Source: Closterium sp. Naga37s-1 (Eukaryota; Streptophyta; Zygnematophyceae; Desmidiales; Closteriaceae). Taken from it: DNA of 64,000 nucleotides. The position numbers and the translations under genes are program-made. The stretch spans positions 1,335,501-1,399,500 of the forward strand of contig CANJKZ010000064.1 in assembly GCA_947471745.1 (NCBI GenBank), given 5' to 3'. The notes under the pieces were generated by a model, which had not been told where the DNA came from, did not search any database, and was given only the letters and a program-made list of their open reading frames with translations. Below, piece after piece: positions 28,171-38,410 of the stretch (its first letter is position 1; every line of letters begins with the position of its first letter).

Positions 28171-31100
28171 GTCGGCCCCTGCGGGTACTGGGCCCTGACA
28201 GGTCCTGGTGCTGGCACTACCTGCTGGAGTCCTGATCACTCTGCGTCCAGCTGCTACCGTCGACTCGACGACCTCTACCGTGAGCGTTTTGGTCCTCACG
28301 CTATTACACCGCACTGGCCATCGCGACTTCGCCAGCGCACTACTGCACTAGTTGAGTCTCACCTACCTGGTCTAGGACCGTTCCCGGCTGCACGAGTAGC
28401 GACCTGTGTTTCCAGTCTTGGTGCGTGTGTTGTTTCCAGTCCAAGCGCCTCTGAGGGTCTTTGTGTAGGAGCTGCAACTACCACTAGTCTAGCACTAGCC
28501 TTTGTAGCTGGTTCGGGTGCGACCCCACAGACTGCACAGCTTTCCTTCACCCTAGACTCTGGAGCGTCCAGTTGTTTCTTTCGCGACTGTACTGACCTCA
28601 CACCACTGCGCACTCCAGTCACTGTCGCCTTGGCTGACCCCTCTGTGGGACGTGTAGTTGCTCGCAGCACCACCACTCTCCCGTGTCCAGCAGCTCCCTC
28701 ACGTTTTCTTACAGGTTACTACACCCCCTCGTTCTCTAGGAACCTGGTGGGTGTCAGTCACCTCCACGACCTAGGTGTAGTCACTAATTTCTCAGTCGAC
28801 GAGCCTGTTGCCTCCTGCACAGTCGGTACCACTGGGGCCCCTCCGGCCACTTTTCACAGGGAGACGGGCTTTGGTCTGTACTCACTACACACTGGGTCCC
28901 ACCGCACTGGGTCAGGACAGGTCAGGTCAGGTCAGGTAGCTTCTGTGTCGTGCGACTGTCGCTCCCTCACCCACCCGTCTGTCCTCTGGCACCACCGTCT
29001 AGGTCACTCGTCATTCCCACGTCTCAGTAGGATGGCACGTTACCATCTGGTCTCAGGTCTCCCAGAGTTGCTTGCCCCGCTTCCTCGCTCGCCTGCGCCG
29101 CTGTGCACTCCTTGCGTCGAGGGTCGGCAGCGCGCTGCCCCTTACTCCTCCTCGTTCCCCCCCACCACGGCTCCCTTCCAGACCCTACACTTGGACGTCT
29201 GGGGCCCCTCCCCGGTCCTTGGACCACGTCAAGAGCGCTACTTCCTGATTGTGGTGGACGACTACTCCCGCTACACCACAGTTTTCCCTTTGCGACGGAA
29301 GGCCGACGTGCCTACCGTCCTCGAGCCGTGGCTACTAGCGTGGGGTGGTGCCCAGGGCCTGTGTGGGCTTCGCCTACACTCGGACCGTGGTGGTGAGTTT
29401 TCTTCCACTCGTTTGGAGACGTTCTGTCAGGGTCGGGGAGTCATTCAGTCGTACACGCTACCAGCCTCGCCGCAACAGAACGGGGTAGCCGAGCGTCGCA
29501 TCGGCCTGGTCATGGAGGTTGCCCGGACCTCCATGTGCCATGCCGGTGCCCCTCAGTTCTTGTGGCCTCAGGCGGTCCGCTACGCCGCGCACCAGCTGAA
29601 CCTGTGGCCCAGTGACGCACGGCCACGGGTGACGCCGATCTCTCTCTGGTCAGGTTTACAGGGTGTAGCAGCTGACTTCCGCGTCTGGGGTTGTCTGGCT
29701 CACGTTCGCGCCCCTGGCGCGAACAAGTTGTCTCCGCGCACTCGTGCCTGCGCCTTTCTTGGCTTCCCTTTGGACGCCTCCGGCTGGGTGTTCTACGACC
29801 CGGTCACCTGCGGGTTCTTCGCTTCTCAGGACGTCACGTTCGACGAGTCTGTCTGTTACTACAGGAGTCGCCCCCACCGAGGTACTGAGGTCTTTTCCCC
29901 CCCGCTGTTCCTCACCCTTGAGCCTCCCCCAGTCGCCCCGGTAGCCCCCCCCCCTTCGCGTCCTGCCCCGTCAGGTGTGTCGCACGTCACTCCGCAGTCG
30001 TCCCCCCCGCAGCGTCCAGTCCCTGTCGTGTCTGGGGGTGCGGGAGGTGCAGTTGCGGAGGGTGAGGGTACTGGGGCTGCAGGAGCTGGTGGTGTCGGCT
30101 CTGGGGGTGCAGGGGTTGTGGGCGTGGAGGTCACTCCTGTGGAGGACACGGCAGCCTCGAGTCGGCGGCCTCGCCCCGCCTCACCCCCTGGCTCCCCGTC
30201 CGTCCCGCAGTTTCCTCCTCGTTCTTCTCTGCCGCCGGTTGCTGCGGAGGCTGGGGGTGTTCCTGCGGGAGGTACTGGAGGCCCCGGGGGTGTCGGTGGT
30301 GGAGGTGCTGGTTCTGGGGGTGCTGGAGCTGGAGGCACTGGCACTGTGGCGCCTACACCGCGCACTGTACGTTTCCTGACCCGTGAGCAGCGTCTCCTTC
30401 GGTTGGAGAGGGAGGAGCGTGAGCGGTTTGAGAGGGCACAGAAGTAGCAGCAGCAGCAGCAGCAGCAGGAGAGAGTAGAGGGGGAGTCACAGCCGCAGCA
30501 GAGAGAGGGTAGAGGAGGAGTCACGGCCGCACCAGGAGAGGGTAGAGCAGGAGTCCCGCCCATAGCAGCAGGTGCAGTTACAGACACAGCAGGAGAGGGT
30601 AGAGCAGGAGTCCCACCCGCAGCAACAGGTGTAGTTACAGACCCAGCAGGAGAGCGTAGAGGAGGATTCATGGCCGCAGCAGGAGAGGGTAGCGCAGGAG
30701 TCCAAGTCGCAGCAGCGGGTGTCGCTACAGTCGCAGCAGGAGAGGGCAGCGGCGGAGCCACAGGAGCAGCAGCAGGGGCCGGTACCGTCGCAGCAGACGC
30801 CAGAGGAGGCGGAGCAGTAGCGACTGCGACTACACGACCTCCCCGACCCAGCACCTGCACGCTTTGTTCGTGGTCCCCTACCGTCCCCGCCTGTTCCCCC
30901 TGTTGAGTCCCTTTCCTCGTCCCAGTGGACTCGTCGTTCTCCCCTCAGTCGTGCTGTGTCCCCAGAGCGTCGTCGGTCCCGTGACCATGCAGACGGTCCG
31001 TTCCACCTTGTTCTTCGCTCGCGTGTTCCACCTCCTCCTGTCCTTCCACAGCCCCCTGAGTCGTCCCTCACTGTGCTTCACGACCCATTGTCCGACTACC

Positions 31101-32975
31101 TCCGTGCCTCCCGTCATGTCGTCTCCCATGTTTTGTCCGCGTTGGTCACTCACCCGACTGCACCTCTGTCGTCTGTCTCAGCTCTTGTTACCACTTTCGC
31201 TGGCTTTGCCTCTTCCCACCGCCTTGACTACGCCGCTCACGTGGTGAGTGGCCCTGCTCGTTCTCCGTTCTCTGGGGGTGCTCCTGTCTTTCCCCTGGAG
31301 GTCCTCGAGGACGGGCAGCTCGAGCTTGGTTTCCTTGCGGCCGCTGTTCCTCATCTCTGCGCCATGCTACTTTCCCCTGAGGGGGATCCAGACGCCCTTG
31401 ACATCCCGATCCCTCGCACTCACGCCGAGGCGGTCTTGGGACCCTGGGCTTCGTACTGGATAGCAGCTGAGGAGGCAGAGATGGCATCTTATAGGTCCAC
31501 AGGCACTTACGTCGACGCAGTCCCACCACCTGGGACGAACGTCGTCAGTGGCCGATGGCTCTACAAGGTGAAGCGGCCGCCTGGATCACCACCTGTGTTC
31601 AAGGCGCGCTATGTGGCAAGAGGCTTCAGACAGCGAGAGGGGGTGGACTTCTTCCAGACCTTCGCTCCCACGCCGAAGATGAGTACCCTTCGGGTGTTGC
31701 TGCATATTGCAGCCCAGCGCGACTACGAGTTGCACTCATTGGACTTTTCCACCGCGTTCCTTCAGGGGAGCCTACACGAGCAGATCTGGTTGCGTCGCCC
31801 GCCTGGCTTCACTGGCTCTTTCCCACCTGGGACCCAGTGGCAGCTGCATCGACCAGTCTACGGCCTGCGTCAGGCTCCACGTGAGTGGCACGACACACTT
31901 CGCTCGACCCTTGCAGCTCTTGACTTCTTTCCGTCGTCTGCTGACCCGTCACTGTTCGTTCGCCGTGGCTCGACCCCGTTCTTTGTCCTGGTCTACGTCG
32001 ACGACCTGGTGTTCGCCACTCCCGACCGACGCGCGCTGGCCTCCGTGAAGGAGGAACTGCTGAGGAGACACACTTGCACTGACCTTGGTGAGCTGCAGCA
32101 CTACCTTGGCCTGCAGATCACCAGGGACAGGGCAGCTCGCACCATTACGCTGACTCAGTCGCATATGGTCGAGCAGATCCTCAAGCGGTTTCACTTCCCG
32201 TTCTCCAAGGTACAGCTCACCCCTCTTGGTGTGGATCATGGGCTCACGGCTCCACCTTCGGACGAGCCATTTGAGTCCAGCGGTCCATATCCTGAGCTGG
32301 TGGGTTGTCTCATGTACCTGATGACCTGCACTCGCCCAGACCTAGCTTACCCTCTTAGCGTCCTTGCGCGCCTTGTTGCGCCTGGGAGACTCCGACCTTC
32401 CCACTGGTACGCGGCTAAGAGGGTGGCGAAGTATGTGGCGAGTACATCAGGCATGGGACTTGTCCTTGGATGGAAGCAGCCAGTTACACTTACAGGTTAC
32501 TCGGACTCGTCGCGGGCCGACGACGCGGAGACGTGTCGGTCTACACAGGGGTACTCCTTTAGCCTCGGGGCAGGTGCTGTTTCGTGGCGGTCGACTCGAG
32601 CGTCGTCTGTCGCCGGTTCTAGCTGTGAGGCCGAGGTGTACGCTGCGGCCATGGCCGCTCAGGAGCTTCGCTGGCTGTCTTTCCTTCTCACCGACCTTGG
32701 TGAGCGGCCTCGCTCTCCCCCAGTCTTGTTCGCCGACAACAGGTCTGCTGTCCTGTTGTGTGAGGAGCCCCGACTGGTTGGGAAGGCGAAACACATCCAG
32801 CTTCGTTACTTCCTTCTGCGTGAGTTGCAGCAGCGTGGCCAGGCCCGCGTGGTCCGTGTGGTCTCTTGAGGCCAACACTGCAGATATCTTCACCAAGGCG
32901 TTGCCGCCTTGTGACCACCAGCGTTTCTGCACCCAGCTTGGCCTTGTGCCTGCCCGTCCTCACTTGCTTACGTAG
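28171..32975 (+). pseudogene. element E gag(C-term)-pol, broken
   Basis: Visible in order: zinc knuckle C-x13-C-x4-H-x4-C at the truncated start; protease FTLDSGASSCFF; HHRLGHSS; integrase DVWGP, HSDRGGEF and NGVAERR; a Gly/Ala linker. A TAG at 30445-30447 lies at the head of a CAG run. The same frame continues to TGA 30904-30906, and RT lies in another frame (from about 30800 to 32867) with YVDDLVF and SSCEAEVYAAAM. A one-base insertion near 32867 then shifts into the terminal EANTADIFTKAL part ending at TAG 32973. At least one nonsense codon and two frameshifts make it non-functional. It groups with G by its Gln-rich linker. Confidence 0.88.
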
Positions 32976-33044
32976 AGATGCCTTGTCCTGCATGTCTTGT
33001 ACTCTTGCATCTATATATATTTGCTATATACCTGCATGTGGACT

Positions 33045-33137
33045 GGCCTTGTGGCCCCTTGCTTGCTTTCGGAGTGTGTGGTGACTTTGAGCTCCACCCT
33101 GAGATTTGTCTTGTTCTTGTGGACTGGTCTTGTGACC
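33045..33137 (+). promoter_or_regulatory. 3' hairpins of element E
   Basis: GGCCTTGTGGCC (33045-33056) and GGTCTTGTGACC (33126-33137), with GTGG...CCACCCTGAG between. Polypurine tract CTATGGGGGTG ends at the LTR (33191). The CCCCCA partner arm seen in other elements is absent. Confidence 0.55.
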
Positions 33138-33191
33138 GCTGCTTGCTCTTGTTGTTTCTACAGGACTACCGTCACCTAGACTATGGGGGTG

Positions 33192-33331
33192 TGTCAAACT
33201 ATATTTCTATAGCTTGTGTAGTTCTAGTCTAGGTGTTCTCCCTTATGTTATTTTTTACTTGCACTAGGGTTAGGTTTTGCATATATCTTGTTTGTACTTT
33301 CTGTTTTTTTATTCAATTTTACATTGTGACA
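33192..33331 (+). repeat. 3' LTR of element E (140 bp)
   Basis: Starts TGTCAAAC right after the polypurine tract and ends TTGTGACA where element D resumes. The 5' copy is missing. Confidence 0.8.
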
Positions 33332-36300
33332 GGACAGACAGACTCAGACTCAGCAACAAGACTAGCGGCGTAGTCTAGACGACAGTGAGCAGCAAAGTCG
33401 ACAAGCTCAGCAACTAAGGCACACGCAGCAGTGGACTCAAAGGAAGGGTCAGTGACAACAGTGGCCAGGAGACGCGTGACAGTAGGACTAGCAGCACGAA
33501 GGGAGTCAGACTCCGGGTCAGCAAGGGCAGGAAGAGAGGACGCAGGAGGAGACGGCAGAGGGACATGCTGCGGAGCAGTGGAAGGACGCAGAGCCATCTG
33601 GTGCGTGCCAAGGACAGGAGGAGGACGCTGGCGCGAACCACGACAACTAGTGCGAGCAGCACGAACAGGCGACGCAGGACGAGACTCAGGCTCACGTCGC
33701 TCCGTAAGACCTCCGGTCGGACCAGTGTAAGGAGAAGGAGCAGGCAGTGGGGAGGCGGGCTGTAACTGTGACTGCGACTGGACTGGCGGTGGACACTCTA
33801 AGGAAGGAGCAGGACCAGTAGAAGGCGGGAGACCAAGAACCTGCTCAAGGAGCGGGACGAAGTACGGCCGCGGCCGCGCAGCGCCTCCAGAACCAGCAGG
33901 GACAGCACCAGCACCCCCAGCGTCAGCTCCAACTCCAGCAGCACCACCAGCTCCACCAGCACCTCCAGTAGCTCCAGTAGCGCCAACTCCAGCACCCCCA
34001 GGAGCACCGGCTCCAGCAGCACCTCCAGCGCCAGCACCTCCAGTAGCTCCAGCTCCTGCAGGACCACCAGAAGCCTCAGCAGCTCTAGTAGCGCCAGCTC
34101 CAGTACCTCCAGCAGCACCTTCTCCAGCAGCACCGCCAGCTCTAGCCCCTCCAGCAGCTCCAGCTCTAGCAGCACCACCAGGCTTAGCAGCTCCAGTACC
34201 TCCAGTACGAGCACCTCAGGGACTAGTGGCTCCAGAACCCCCAGCAGCTCCAGCAGCAGCAGGACCTCCAGCGCCCGTAGCACCACCAGCTCCAGCAGCA
34301 CGGCTCCAGCGCCGAGCAAACCACTCGCGCAGCTGCTGTGGAGAGAGTGGCTCCCGCCGGGACGAAGCACCCGAAGAACCTCCAGGCTCAGCACCTCCAG
34401 ACTCCACACGCGCAGGCTCAGCACCCTCAGGCTCCGCACCCCCAGACTCAGCAACCCCAGGCTCAGCACCCCCAGGCTCAGCACCCCCAGGCTCAGCACC
34501 CCCAGGCTCAGCACGCTCAGGCTCAGCACCCCCAGCAGCACCAGAGTCAACAGCTACCTCGACAGGCTCGACTGCGTCTACCTGGGACACACCTGAGGGG
34601 GCAGGACCCTGAGGGGGGAGGGGGTCTACCGGAGGAGGACCTGGCGCGAGGAAGAGCGGCGGGGGGGGGGGAGGGGGGCAGTGCGGTAGGGGAAGAGACG
34701 GTAGTAAGGAACCGACTCGTCAAACGTGACGTCCTGAGAGGACAGAACACGGCGCGAGGTGGGGTGGTAAAACTGCCAACCAGGCGCGTCAGAGGGGAAG
34801 CCAAGGAAGACGCAGGGAACAGCACGGGAGGACAGCTTGTCCGCAGACAAGTCGCGGACGAAAGCTCGAGATCCCCAGACACGGAACGCAGACGCATCGC
34901 CAACCTTCCCCGTCCACCGCAGAGTAGGTGTGGTCTCCGGCATGGAGACCCGGGGCTGGAGGTTGAGCTGATGCGCCGCGTACTGAACCGCGAACGGCCA
35001 CAGAAAATGGGGAGCAGCCGCATGGATCATGGACGTACGAGCGACGTCCATGACCATGCCAATGCGGCGCTCAGCAATCCCATTTTGCTGCGGAGAGGCC
35101 GGAAGCGTGAACGTCTGGCGGATGCCCTCCGCACGACAGAAGGCTCGCAGAAGGTCGGAGGAAAACTCTCCATCTCTGTCGGAGTGCAGACGCAGAACAG
35201 GAAGGTCCGAGCCGAAACTCTCGCTGAGCTGACGATGGGCAGCGCGGATCCAGTCGATCAGAACCTCGGTGACCTCACCCTTGCGGCGCAAGGGGAAGAC
35301 CGTGGTGTAACGCGAGTAGTCATTAACGACCAGCAGAAAGTAGCGCTCGTGACCCTGTCCACGGACGCGGGCTGGGCCCCACACGTCCATGTGAAGAGTC
35401 TGCAGGGGAGCCTCCGTCGGAGGGAACTCGGAGGAGTGAGGAGCGGCGCGCTGCCGCCCCTCGACGCAAGGAACGCAGGTAGGGGCAGGCCCCGGGGGAA
35501 GGGGAGGGAGAGACCGGGGAAGACCAGTGACAAGGACACGGGAGGCCATGCCTCGGAGACGAGGCAGGGAGGGGTGACCAAGGCGGTGGTGCCAGAGGAG
35601 AGTCTGGTGAGATAGGAGGCGACACGAGCAGGGGGCAGACTCAGGACCAGACCGGGACGCTGCAGCAAACACCTGACCCGACACGGCCACCTGACCAGAC
35701 TCAGCAACCGGAGGAGACACGGTAGTCAGGGTGTACAGGCTCGACCCAGGCTGACGGGTGAACGTGGCCAGGTGCCGGCCCGTCCGAGTACACGAACAGT
35801 GGGTCACCCGCTGACCTCCAGGAGTGAACTGGTCAACCCACGCGTCCTGAAGGTCAGCTCCACTCACCAAGTTCGTGGAGAACGAGGGGAGGTGGAGGCC
35901 AAACAGAGAGCCAGACGGGACCGCCGGACATGGCAGAACCGTGGAGGAGTGTGCAAGGAGCGGACCCCCAGAGGGGTCAGCCAGAGAGACTGCCACTGGC
36001 CGACTGAGCGGCGAGAGTGTGGTGCAGTCGCAAAAGAAGGGTGAAAGGCTGCAGCAGGCGCAGTACCAGAGAGAGCAGACTCACCAGCACCTGGGGCAGC
36101 AGACTCACTAGCGCCTAGAGCAGCAGCCTCACCGGCACCTGGAGCAGGAGACGCACCAGCACCTAGAGCAGCAGCCTCTATACCTGGGTCAGGCGGCACA
36201 CACAGGTAACAGGCACCCTCAGCACTAGTAGGCAATGCATAAATGGCAGTGAGGATAGCATCATAGTCAAGAGCAAAGATATCTACCCTCTGCCTAAGCA

Positions 36301-36900
36301 GCTCCAGCCAGGAGGGGAGCTCAGCGTCGTCGCCAAAATCTGTACGCCAGGCGTCGCTCATACAGGAGAAGCAGTGGGACTCTGTGTGACCAACCGTCCC
36401 GCAAGGCTGACCAGCCCGAGCACCTGTGCGAATGACGTACGGGCAGCGAGCAGTACTCCGTGACCCTCTACTCTGAGCGTACCACTCACGAAGCTGCTGG
36501 GGCGAAAGGATCTCGCGCGGACGCCACTGCAGCTGCACCTGGCCACTACAAGAAGCTCCCGAACGACCCGCTCCAGGGCTACTCCCAACACGGCCACCCC
36601 TACAACCCCAACTAGCGTACCACTCACGAAGATGCTGGGGCGAAAGGATCTCGCGCGGACGCCGCTGCAGCTGCACCTGGCCACTACAAGAAGCTCCCGA
36701 ACGACCCGCTCCAGGGCGACTCCCACCACGGCCACCCCTACAACCACAAATGCGTACCACTCACGAAGTTGCTGGGGCGTGAGGGACTCACGCGGACGTC
36801 GCTGGAGCTGCATCTGGCCACCGCCAGTAGCAGCAGGAGTGGCAGTGCAGCAGCAGTAGCAGTGACAGCTGGAACAGCAGTAGCAGCAGAGCAGAGCAGC
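33332..36900 (-). pseudogene. element D linker, integrase, protease and gag C-terminal part
   Basis: Minus-strand frames encode the RT-side linker, a Gly/Ala-rich linker with TGA at 34216-34218, GGAEP repeats, LREWF, and integrase (DVWGP, HSDRDGEF with a Gly-to-Asp change, NGIAERR). Further upstream come HHRLGHPS, a protease region disturbed around 36010-36040, and a zinc knuckle CPYVIRTGARAGQPC-x4-H-x4-C. The LREWY segment before the knuckle is in a ~135-bp tandem duplication (36480-36800). The gag N-terminal domain is not found. Confidence 0.85.
36480..36800 (-). repeat. ~135-bp tandem duplication of the LREWY module in D gag
   Basis: About 2.5 copies of a unit encoding PRExLSPQxLREWYA plus a Gly/Arg-rich spacer. 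The first copies are nearly identical at DNA level. Confidence 0.85.
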
Positions 36901-37945
36901 GCGGCTCAGTAGGGCAGGGCGGCGCGGCTTGGCCGATCGGCGCGGCTCGGCTGGCAGGCAGGCGCGGCACGCGCGGCAGCACGCTGGTAAGGCATGCACG
37001 CGGGCAGTGCGGGTAGGGCAGGTGCTCACCAGAGGCGGGTAGGGCAGATGCCACCGGCGGCGGTGGGCAGGCGCCAACGGGCATGGGTAGGGCAGGTCCG
37101 TCGCTCGACGGGTGGCTGCAGGCGCTCGATGGGCGGCTGCAGCGGGGCCGCGACGGCGGCTACGGCGGGGTCGCGACGGCGGCCGCAGGCACGACGGCGG
37201 CTACGGCTGGGCAGGGCCGCGACAGCGGCTACAGCGGGGTCGCGACGGCGGCTGCAGACGCGACGGCGGCAGGGCAGGGCAGGGCGGCCGCCCCAAGGGC
37301 GGGCGCGGGGTGGGGAAGGGCGCGGGCGGGCCGCAGATGAGGCAGGGCGCGGCCGCCCAGGGGGCGCCGCGACGAGCAGGGACGGCGCCCAGGGGGCGCC
37401 GCGACGAGCAGGGACGGCGCCCAGGGGGCGCCGCGACGAGCAGGGGCGACGCCGCGCGGGTCCCGCAGGGGCGTCGCGACGAGCAGGAGCGGCGCCGCGC
37501 GGGTCCCGCACGGGCGTCGCGACGAGCAGGGGCGACGCCGCGCGGGTCCCGCAGGGGCGTCGCGACGAGCAGGAGCGGCGCCGCGCGGGTCCCGCAGGGG
37601 CGTCGCGACGAGCAGGGGCGACGCCCGGGTCCCGCAGGGGCGTCGCGACGAACAGGAGCGGTGCCGCGCGGGTCCCGCAAGGGCGTCGCGACGAGCAGGG
37701 GCGACGCCCGGGTCCAGCAGGGGCGTCGCGGGGTCCAGGGGCGGCGTCACGGGGTCCAGGGGCGGCGTCGCGGGGTCCAGGGCCAGCGCCGCGGGGTCCA
37801 GGGGCGGCGTCGCGGGGTCCAGGGGCAGCGCCGCGGGGTCCAGGGGCAGCGCCGCGGGGTCCATGGGCGGCTTCGCGGGTGCAGGGCAGGCCCGCGCGCG
37901 GCCGGCAGGGCAGGGCGATGGGCAGGCGCTCGAGGGCGCGGGATG
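36900..37945 (-). repeat. GC-rich repeated leader of element D
   Basis: Tandem GC units: GCGTCGCGACGAGCAGG with GGTCCCGCAGGG (37370-37720) and GTCCAGGGGCGGCGTCGCGGG (37725-37870). Same position and style as the leaders of A, B, C, F and G, but unrelated sequence. Confidence 0.8.
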
Positions 37946-38024
37946 TTGATGGATGAGCCTTAGGGCGTGTTCCTGTGGCCATGTTGCACCGCACTGAAAC
38001 TCAGCTAAAGATTGACTACGGTAC
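37946..38024. other. junction DNA between D and G
   Basis: 79 bp with no similarity that I can see to the D leader, any LTR, or the sequence right of G. The five bases before G (GGTAC) do not match those after it (CCGCC). Confidence 0.5.
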
Positions 38025-38077
38025 TGTTAGGAATAGAAGTGTTGGTTCATTGATGTGGGTTGGGGTACATATAACAA
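38025..38077 (-). repeat. 3' LTR of element G, outer part
   Basis: TGTTAGGAATAGAAG to CATATAACAA, matching 52117-52169. Cut by F at the AACAA target. Confidence 0.9.
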
Positions 38078-38203
38078 TGTGAAAATGAACGAGGAATGAA
38101 AAGACTAAGGGAAAGTTGGGTACAAGTACAAACCCTAGAAAGCTGTACCCCATATGTGCTACCCCACTATAGCCTACAGCAGCTAAGTCATATAAATCTG
38201 ACA
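38078..38203 (-). repeat. 3' LTR of element F (126 bp)
   Basis: TGTGAAAATGAACG to AAATCTGACA on the plus strand. It carries a TATAAAT motif. 125 of 126 identical to 45262-45387. Confidence 0.95.
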
Positions 38204-38205
38204 CA

Positions 38206-38327
38206 CCCCCATAGGCAAAGTGGGGGAGGACAAGGGGTCACAAGACCAGTCAAGCAAAGCAAAGCAAGCTCAGGGTGGATCACAACGTCACCACACATTC
38301 CGAGCACAAGTTCAAGGCCCTAAGGCC
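38206..38327 (-). promoter_or_regulatory. 3' hairpin set and polypurine tract of element F
   Basis: Element sense GGCCTTAGGGCC (38316-38327; loop TTAG instead of TTGT, stem kept), GGTCTTGTGACC (38236-38247), then the CCCCCA/TGGGGG stem next to the LTR. Confidence 0.6.
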
Positions 38328-38410
38328 AGTTCACATGCAGGATTACATATATATATAAGGCTAAACAAGCAAGAGCAGGTGTATATATATATGTAACAGT
38401 ACAAACAAGG

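Larger units (their letters stand above)
28168..33331 (+). mobile_element. copia element E, 5'-truncated, inserted in D
   Basis: Plus-strand element with protease, integrase, RT, RNase H, 3' hairpins, polypurine tract and a 3' LTR, but no 5' LTR, leader or gag N-domain. On the left, D sequence stops at GACGGAGGA (28167) and E begins inside the gag zinc knuckle. On the right, D resumes at GGACAGACAG (33332). A former GGACA target copy appears partly deleted together with the 5' end of E. Confidence 0.88.
26148..37945 (-). mobile_element. copia element D, degraded, interrupted by E, 5' LTR missing
   Basis: The 3' LTR (26148-26280) is followed inward by 3' hairpin 1, RNase H and RT. E interrupts at 28167/33332. 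Beyond E come the int-RT linker, integrase, protease, the C-terminal half of gag and a GC-rich leader. The gag N-terminal domain and the 5' LTR are absent, and sequence similarity stops near 37945, just before element G. The right edge is approximate. Confidence 0.85.

Noticed and set aside
37945..38024. A 5' LTR for element D
   Set aside because: No TG...CA copy of 26148-26280 and no primer-binding site in this stretch.
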